DNA of 39,079 nt from Ophiothrix spiculata (taxonomy: Eukaryota > Echinodermata > Ophiuroidea > Amphilepidida > Ophiotrichidae). The position numbers and the translations under genes are program-made. Positions 32,061 through 39,079 of this stretch are shown in pieces. The stretch lies in NCBI GenBank assembly GCA_000969725.1, contig JXSR01S027597.1. One strand, given 5' to 3'. The notes under the pieces were generated by a model. The model was not told the origin of the DNA. It did not search any database and saw only the letters and a program-made list of their open reading frames with translations. Each line of letters begins with the position of its first letter. Position 1 is the first letter of the stretch.

Positions 32061-33025
32061 TACCTAGGGAGCAAAACAGGTTTACTTGCAACGAGAAATT
32101 ATTTTAATGTGTCCTATCCAGATGGGTACTATGGACCATAGGTAACATCACTAGGGTGGACACAAAATCATTCTGTTGCACGGAACCATGCAGGAGGGGG
32201 GTTAAAGTCATTACAGGGGGTAAATTTGAAAATTGGTCAAATCTTGTTCAAAACCATTCTAACATGTTCCTCTCACCATAACGAACCAGAAAATGTATAC
32301 TTTGACCCATTGTGACCCATCTCCGATGAATGCTTCAAGAGTAATATATCCAAAAACAAAGGTCAAATCAAGGGTCAAGAGATGGGTCTATGGGAGTCAA
32401 AAATTTTAAAAGTGTCCGATTTTATTCAGAATGGTCTCAAATTGTTTGTCTTGCAAAACTGTTTGTACAAAGTAATATTTTCAAACATCTACGATCAACC
32501 GTTGCTATGGTTACAGGTCGATATAAAGATTTTGTTATTTCATGTATTTGCACCAATTGGAAATAATGCTTTTTTCTTGATACCATAGAAACGATTGATC
32601 GAAGACGTAAGAAAAATATTACTTTATGTAGACAGTTTTGCAAGACGAACAATTTGAGACCATTTTGAACAAAATCCGACACTTTTAAAAATTTTGACTC
32701 CCATAGGCCCAACATGTGATTCCTGTAATCACCTTTCATGTTTTCGGTTATATCTCAAAAACCCTTCATCAGATATGGGTCAAAGTATACTTTTTCTGCT
32801 TCCTTCTGATGAGAGGAACATGTTAGAATGGTTTAAAACAAAATTTTGAAGTTTGCCCCCTGCAATGACTTTTACCCCCCTCCTGTAGTGTACCATGCAG
32901 GTGACTGATTTTGTGTCCACCCGGGTGTTGTTACCTATGGTCCATATAACCCAAATAGATAGGACACATTAAAATAATTTCTCGTTGCAGTTTTACCCCT
33001 AAAATGGAGTTTTGCTCCCTAGGTA
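32061..33025. mobile_element. 965-bp imperfect palindrome, CCTAGGGAGCAAAAC ends
   Basis: TACCTAGGGAGCAAAAC at 32061 mirrors GTTTTGCTCCCTAGGTA ending at 33025. Matching blocks run inward on both sides (AACGAGAAATTATTTTAATG, TGGACCATAGGTAAC, ACCATTCTAACATGTTCCTC, GTATACTTTGACCCAT, CTATGGGAGTCAAAA), leaving a unique centre of about 60 bp near 32520-32580. Arms differ by many substitutions and small indels. Each arm encodes the same short peptide segment, from WESK to ...LFVLQNCL, on its own outside-in strand. TA at the ends may be the target duplication. It is older than the neighbouring 716-bp palindrome. Confidence 0.85.
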
Positions 33026-35801
33026 CTACCACTGAGTTGATGTCCGAGCAGTGTTTATCTCCACAACCTGCATCTAATAACATTTTTGGTCATAGTATAG
33101 TTATGACCATTTATTGAACCTCCAGTAAAGTTATTCAGAATATTTTTAGTCAAAGTTACTAAACCTGAAAGGGAAGAAAAAGCATTTTCCAAGTTTATAT
33201 GAAGTAAGTTGGTAATTTCTAATAAGAGGATTTTTGTCTTAATGCAGTCATATTACATTTGATATACATTTCAAAATTGCTGATATGCAATTCTGATATT
33301 GAAAAGTACTTTCCTTATTACTTTAAACCTCAAATATTTGTTTTTTAGATTTAGAATTTTTACTCTATTCTATTCCATTTATTTTACAAAATTTTATTAG
33401 CCATACATAGTTACTCATCGTGAACGACAAATTACGTCAATTGAATCACAGACAAATTTGTTTACCTCATTATAATTGATCGCACTTATTGTCAAATTTT
33501 AATTCTTTGAAAAACTTGATAATCTTATTGTTTATGCACATGTCATACGATGATTTAACCTGACTTAAACTCGGTGCGGATTTGACACTTGAGTTTCTTG
33601 ACGAGTTGTTTTCCGGTTTGGGGTTAATTTTTACGCAAAAGATGTAGGACAATAGGATTAATTATGGAACAGGAAGGGTTATGGTTTGAAGACATAAAGT
33701 TTCGAGATAAGAAGATAATGATGACTTTTGTTCTCCATTGTATTAAGGTTTGATAAATCTTAATATTAAAGGTCAATATCATGATTAAAGGACAGGTTCA
33801 TGATCAGAAAAGTGCAGAGGGAATTTTGTATATGATCTGGTTTAAGGCCATTGGCCTAGCTCAGAAGCATATATTAGTCTTTTCTTTTCTTTCTTTCTTT
33901 TTTTTTTTGGGGGGGGGGCAAAGTAATTTTAACAAATGTGAACTCATTTTTCTTGCCAATAATGACCATTTTGGTAGACCCAAAACTAATGTCAATGTTT
34001 TCTGATAAGTGAAAAGGGGGAAAAGTAGGGGTGTAGGAAATAAATAAAAATGTTCTGCTTCTTTCCCAAAATTTACATTCTGTTCTTTCCCATTTCCATC
34101 AGGTTATGAAGGTGTATAAATGTATAGTATACCCTAACCCTCCCAGTCCAACAAAATCCCACAAGCAAAAATCAAGAAATAAGTATTATATGCCTGATAA
34201 TAAAAAGTTTCCATGAAACTCCGAGAAGAGCAGGTGTTATTTCATCGTATCCTATTTCTAATTTGATAAAACCTTGTAGATTTCAGAGTTTGAAATGTAG
34301 TTAAAATAGAATTTGTACAATGCTCATGTTTTTACAGTTAAAGGTGTCTAATTCTAATTCTAAGTCTCAGGTTAGGTTCATCTACTCACCATTTTGGTGT
34401 TTCTAAATAAAAGCCTAAGGTGTTTTTAAATTCCGTTAAAGAAGGAATAGGTCAGTGATATCACACAACCACTAACCACTTTGATAAGTCCATGCTTAGT
34501 CAGTCGTTAAGCCGCTGTAAAAATACCGAAATGGGAACGCTCGCTAACGAGCAAGTTTTGTATTATGACTTATTCTTGTCGCAAAGTAAAATAGCAAGAA
34601 AAATCTTTCACAATTTTCTGCTTGTTTGGCTATAATCTTTGTAGATTATCTATGGGCTCACGCTATGTTAAGCACTTTACACCATTCCTATAGTGTGGCG
34701 AAATTTCTGCGCTCTATTTCTCGGACAATGGCCTCATGAGGTCATATCGCCGTATTTATCAAACGAGATATGTTTGAACGTAAATAATAATGCTACAATT
34801 GAATTGTATGTGTCCAAGTATTTTGCAAACATTCCCAAAGGACATGGTATACAAGATTTTGTTAACAAAACTTAATGGTATCAATAGTAAAATACGACAA
34901 AGATATATTGTTTGCAAGGTTTACAATTTACTCTCAATGTTTATGGTGGACGGCAAGACCCATTTCAGGCAGCATGCCACTGAATCCCTACGCAAGGTTA
35001 GATAGGTCTAGAAAATTGTAAATTAGTTTCATATACATCAGTTTTGTTGTGACTTGAAGTCTTGTTTTTGATCACAAAATATAATTGGAGATGTACTAAA
35101 ATCACATCTCAATTAAGCAAAATCTTTCAGCGTACTGGTATAGATTTGATTTTATCTTTTCCAGCAAAGTACACACTACAAGGTTGGGTGCATTTATCGA
35201 TAGGTGAACAAAATAATAAAGTGATATTGTTAGGTCTTGTTAAAGCAAATTCTTCAACAAAAGATAAATTTAAGCTCAAATGAAAGTATCTTAGATTTTC
35301 TTAATGTTGTTACACACATAAGATACCCTTTATTACTTTCAATCAGGAGTTTAAACTTATTTAGTGTTGTGTGCCTTTCTAATTCCCACTTATACAAACT
35401 TCTTAACACTCTTAAGACACATTTATGTTGTTTTGTAAAACTTTTAATGTTTTCTAAAATTGAAGCTACATGGTCTTCACAGTGATCGTCTTCATGTTCC
35501 ACATAAGACACAAAACGTTTTTGACAAAACTTCCAACAAAACTTTTTTCTGGTATCAACAGTTCTAGACACAAAACCTATTTGTCAAGTTTATAAAGTAC
35601 TTAGTGGTCTACATGGCCGCCCAACTGACTGGCCATGACAGTGGTTGATAGGCTCATTTCAAATAAAGGTAAAGAACCCTGACATTCGCTCGAAAGAATG
35701 TCGGTATTGATGGTCTACCAAGATACAAGGCATAAAACGCCAGTGGCAGAAAAACACAGGTTCTTTCAAATTCATTTGTTCTGTTTTTTATTCTTTTCTC
35801 T
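33026..35801. other. Unassigned 2.8-kb stretch with a poly-T/poly-G junction
   Basis: No gene is supported. T-rich sequence runs into 10 G at 33909-33918. A short hairpin GCTCGCTAACGAGC lies near 34538. Frames of 60 to 105 codons occur on both strands around 34690-35570 and overlap each other, without recognised motifs. AT content is high throughout. Confidence 0.4.
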
Positions 35802-35847
35802 CTATTTGTGTACACTTCCCTTCTTTGAAGGAACGGTACACAATAGA
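35802..35847. other. 46-nt imperfect hairpin
   Basis: CTATTTGTGTAC (35802-35813) pairs with GTACACAATAG (35836-35846), giving 11 pairs with one bulge. After a 2x2 mismatch the inner CTTCC/CTTC and GAAG/GAA segments pair around a TTT loop. The size is small for a microRNA precursor. It could be a dimeric protein site or chance. Confidence 0.3.
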
Positions 35848-37317
35848 GTTCATGGGCGCGATGTTCTCAGAGTGATCAGTGCTTGTTTGGAGATCAGATT
35901 AGTGACCTGCGTCAATATTACTCGCTGCCAATCTTCAATTCCGTGGTGTGGTAGTCGAGCACGTTTGTCTCATTTTTCTGTTGATCACGTTTTTGAAATT
36001 CTTTTCTTATCGGAATTGAAAATGGGAAATTGAATTTGTGGCATGATATGAAACTATCTCCATCATACCAATAACCAGCCAATTTATCATTTATTTATTA
36101 TAGTTGAAAGTTTTTATTAAAGAGGCTTACCATGATTCAACAACACATTAAAAATCTGTAAACCTTTATCCAAGTCAAAAAATGTGTGTAAATATTTTAA
36201 ACACAAATCAACAAAAAATTTCAAACAATAAAAATGTCTATTTGTAATCAAACATCATATTGTCATTTCAGATACAGAAATGCTAAAGATTTTGGCCTAT
36301 CACAATTTGCATGTTTCTACAGATAGGTAAAAGGAAAACCGATTATCTTTTTTTGGTAAAAAATTCTGTGTCACATTTAAACTGGGCTGTGTCTACAGAT
36401 CGCAATAAACTGTTTAACATGAATGGTTTCCAACGTAAACCATTGATCATTTTTAATTTGTTCTCACCTTCAGCATAATCGGTTTATTATAAATAGAACC
36501 GTTTCTACTGACTCAATTTATTTATGGCAAAAAATATGCTATACTGTTTCTTGTTGATAATTGCTTTCTCAATAATCCATTTCTCATTGGTTACTGCAAT
36601 TGTACCTTTTTTGAATTGTAAGTAAACATTGGAAATCAAAAGTTCTGTGGAAACGTGCTCAAATTGATACCATTTACAGCATTAGGCGTAGTTATATTTT
36701 GGTATGAATGTGTTAGTTCCGCTGTTTTAGTTATTACTGATATTACTCTGAATGTCTTTGTAGTTGCAGAGTTCAATTTTCACAAAACTACAGATGCATG
36801 GTATTTTTTGTTTTTAATGTGGGGAATTTTTATTGAAAAACTTAAACCATAGTTAGTACCTTTAACAGGAATAGGCTTATATATGAAGACAAAAAAACCT
36901 ATTGAAGCCTCGTTACCATACATAACTAGCGAGTCAAAACATAAAATTACTCGTAATTAGAATTGGAGCAGGCCTGCAGGCGCTCTTTCATCCTGCTTTT
37001 CCGCTTTGCCAATAAAGATCCGTTTATGATCCATGCAATCTTATCCAGATAAAAGACCACCATCGTTCTTATCAAAGAAACACCACGGCAACTAAATTAG
37101 ACGACGTGCGTAGCAACAAAGTCATTTTTCTGCCATCCATATTATTAAGATATTGATTTATCAATTTTCATATGGTCTATGAAGCTTTTATGTATCTTAC
37201 AGCTCCATATATGAATCTTGATAACAATGCTGTCTTTTTCGTCACCTAAATGTCTCAGATGTGGCCACTCAAAGGCCACTTAACTTAACCAAAGAACGCC
37301 ACACGTGATGCTCATTT
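35848..37317. other. Unassigned stretch; motif-rich patch at 36960-37140
   Basis: No gene is supported. Around 36960-37140 the sequence is more GC-balanced and holds facing GATA-type sites (CTTATCCAGATAA at about 37039) and CTTATCAAAG (about 37067). This is only a weak hint of a regulatory element. Confidence 0.35.
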
Positions 37318-37560
37318 ATACCCTCATCATTAAAGTCTTTCAAGATTTATACGTCTTTTTTAAAATCTGATTATGACGCAAGTAATATCTTGGTTGAAGG
37401 TGTCAGATGAAATCTTTTTAAAAGTGATTTGAAATTTAACTCCTTTATACTACCATCATTTCATTAAAATCTTTCTAAAGATTTTCAGATATGAATGTGA
37501 TTTAAGTAATATTTTTGAGGGTGATACTTTTTAAATTGATCTGAAATTTAACACTAAGTA
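37318..37560. repeat. Two-copy diverged tandem repeat, about 124-bp unit
   Basis: AAGTAATAT occurs at 37380 and 37504 (124 bp apart), with matching flanks in both copies: CATCATT...TTAAA(G/A)TCTTTC before it and GAT(T/C)TGAAATTTAAC after it. Many substitutions and small indels separate the copies, so the duplication is old. Confidence 0.65.
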
Positions 37561-38373
37561 GCCTTTTGTATCTTGGATGAAAAGATTTCATTGATTGAAT
37601 TCAATATATGAAATACCATTTTGAAGATTCGGAGCAAGAACGATGTAGCTGCATGTATAATAAATTCCCTTATCAGATTGTGTTTTCGTTAATTTGTAAC
37701 TTTTCAAAGGAAGTTACCATTTATTTTAAAAACAAGAACTTCATACTAGTATTTAAAAAAGTATCAGTTTCTTAATTAATTTGCTGCCACTACGAATTAT
37801 CAGTGATGATTCTGGCTCAATGTGCACCTTATGTAAGCATGTTGATGATTTGCGCAGTCAAGCGAGCGATCATAGATGGGTCGCTCACCGCGAATACGAG
37901 AGATGGGGGATCGAGGGATAGTAATGGATGCAGATATATGGGAATTCATATCTGGCCATCGAGAGAGAATGAATATATCCTTAAGGCTAAAATTTATTGG
38001 ACCTTTCCATAGAAGTTTTATTTACAATTAAAGATATAATAATGCAATCATTGTGAATGAAAATTTGAATTATTGGAGCATTACTAAAAGTATAGGGTAG
38101 CACTGGATAAGTGTGAATAGGGAAACCACCATTCAACTGGGAAAAGAGGGTGCAATGTATAAATATAGGTTTGAACCATCTTTCAGAAATTTTGAAGAAA
38201 GAAAATCAAAAGTTATTAAACCTACAACTGATCATGATTGCCAAGTAGTCAGAGATGGGCAATTCCTTCCATCATGCCAAAATGTGAAATTAATTGGTTT
38301 GCAGATTCATTCATTCTTCAAAATACCTGCAAAGTTTTATTTAAAAAAAACCAGAAACTGAACTGAACTGAAT
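37561..38373. other. Unassigned AT-rich sequence ending in (GAACT)n
   Basis: No gene is supported. Plus-strand frames of 69 and 82 codons (37803-38012, 38113-38361) have no recognised motif. The short microsatellite ACTGAACTGAACTGAA lies at about 38357-38372, directly before the dispersed direct repeat that follows. Confidence 0.4.
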
Positions 38374-38425
38374 ACGTTGGGTATTTTGATGGTATCTAAG
38401 AAGATCATGGGTTAAACGAAAATTG
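38374..38425 (+). repeat. 52-bp direct repeat, copy 1
   Basis: The block starting ACGTTGGGTATTTTGATGG and ending CGAAAATTG is repeated in the same orientation at 39028-39079 with two substitutions (ATCATGG/ATCGTGG and AAACG/AATCG). The sequence before the repeat differs between the copies. Confidence 0.9.
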
Positions 38426-39027
38426 TTTTTTGATTTTTGAAGTATTAAAAAATCCACATCATTGAGGTACCATCAACAACAGAAAAGCATATGGCTCACT
38501 GGTTTTTGAATACGTTTATATCAGTTTCAACTTTTAGTTGATGACCAACTTTCACGGACCATAACTTGGGCATTTTAGGTAAAGTTTGTTGCAGTGTCTT
38601 TTTAATCCCTATAACTTAGATTTTAGAGATGTAAAAAAAATGAAAAGTACTTTACAGCTGGTTTGAGATGGACGGTCATTTATCTACTGTCTGGTGACTT
38701 ATTTGTTTTATTGGTACATTCCCACACAATTATCCTGAATGCCCCCTTCCCTGATACCCTGATGCCTAACAAGTAACTTCAATAGTGAGAAGAGTAGAAA
38801 GAATTGGAATTAAAGAGAGAGTTTTTGCCGAAGGTATTCTCACACTCCGACCAATTGTATTATGGGAAAATCTTATTGAGTATTATGGGATGTGTGGAAG
38901 TACTTTTGATAGGATTATGGGTAATTAAACTTTATCTTCGAAACAAACTTTTGAGAAGTTTAGATCTTGTTTTTTATCAAAGTATATTTAGTAACCGTGG
39001 CATAATAGGTTATTCAAGCGAACTTGC
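38426..39027. other. Unassigned sequence between the direct repeats
   Basis: About 600 bp with no recognised gene. A plus-strand frame of 79 codons from 38804 gives a hydrophobic-rich peptide of no known family and runs into the second repeat copy. Confidence 0.4.
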
Positions 39028-39079
39028 ACGTTGGGTATTTTGATGGTATCTAAGAAGATCGTGGGTTAATCGAAAATTG
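39028..39079 (+). repeat. 52-bp direct repeat, copy 2 (cut by window end)
   Basis: Same block as 38374-38425, 654 bp downstream, continuing to the last base of the window. The repeat unit may extend beyond. It could be a tandem duplication of a unit of about 654 bp or repeats flanking an insertion. Confidence 0.9.

Noticed and set aside
1..39079. CRISPR array, operon or bacterial gene cluster
   Set aside because: No regularly spaced identical repeats, no packed coding frames; SINE, LINE tail, MITEs and low coding density show animal nuclear DNA.

Overview
This window looks like gene-poor, AT-rich animal nuclear DNA. I find no open frame that I can defend as a gene. The longest unambiguous frames are about 100 to 125 codons, roughly what chance gives in this much AT-rich sequence read six ways, and none shows a domain I recognise. 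Short exons inside long introns cannot be excluded. The likely source is a marine invertebrate deuterostome, most probably an echinoderm. The hints are the frequent TAGGCCTA-type words, TTAGGG-type telomere-like repeats, a tRNA-headed SINE whose other end carries AGCGCTATATAA-like sequence, and terminal repeats such as CAGTGGCGTAGCC and the GGGGGGTACTCAAATTTGG type. That assignment is inference.

What the sequence does hold is a dense record of non-autonomous mobile elements. Many can be delimited to the base by terminal inverted repeats (TIRs) and target-site duplications (TSDs). They include a hAT-like element at 5683-5923 (8-bp TSD), GC-rich-ended elements at 6276-6648 (8-bp TSD), 18627-18987 (7-bp TSD), 27231-27575 and 28474-28765 (cut by an assembly gap), and TTA/TTAA-flanked elements at 612-837, 20524-20897, 22583-22844, 30838-31553 and 31611-31957. 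Others are an AAT-flanked element at 15598-15845, a foldback with a 9-bp TSD at 25179-25400, a 1.1-kb element at 12125-13207, and an element at about 24031-24873 into which a tRNA-derived SINE has inserted. A non-LTR retrotransposon 3' end lies at about 2796-3056.

Three regions stand out. (1) Two long palindromes lie close together at 30.8-33.0 kb: 716 bp with nearly identical arms, and 965 bp with older, more diverged arms. Any read-through transcript would fold into long double-stranded RNA. (2) Two copies, in opposite orientation and 9.6 kb apart, of a short element whose core is degenerate telomeric TTAGGG sequence; one copy keeps both terminal repeats. (3) A non-repeat-like tract at 13.6-14.7 kb holds two RFX-type X-box palindromes, six copies of a GCTACAATC-type core, and seven copies of a 13-bp ATCGGACGTAAGT-type motif. 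Diverged local tandem duplications (units of about 118, 124, 140 and 190 bp) are also scattered through the window.

The elements do not form a pathway. The window is best read as intergenic or intronic DNA with layered insertions, and with a few motif-dense tracts that could be regulatory.
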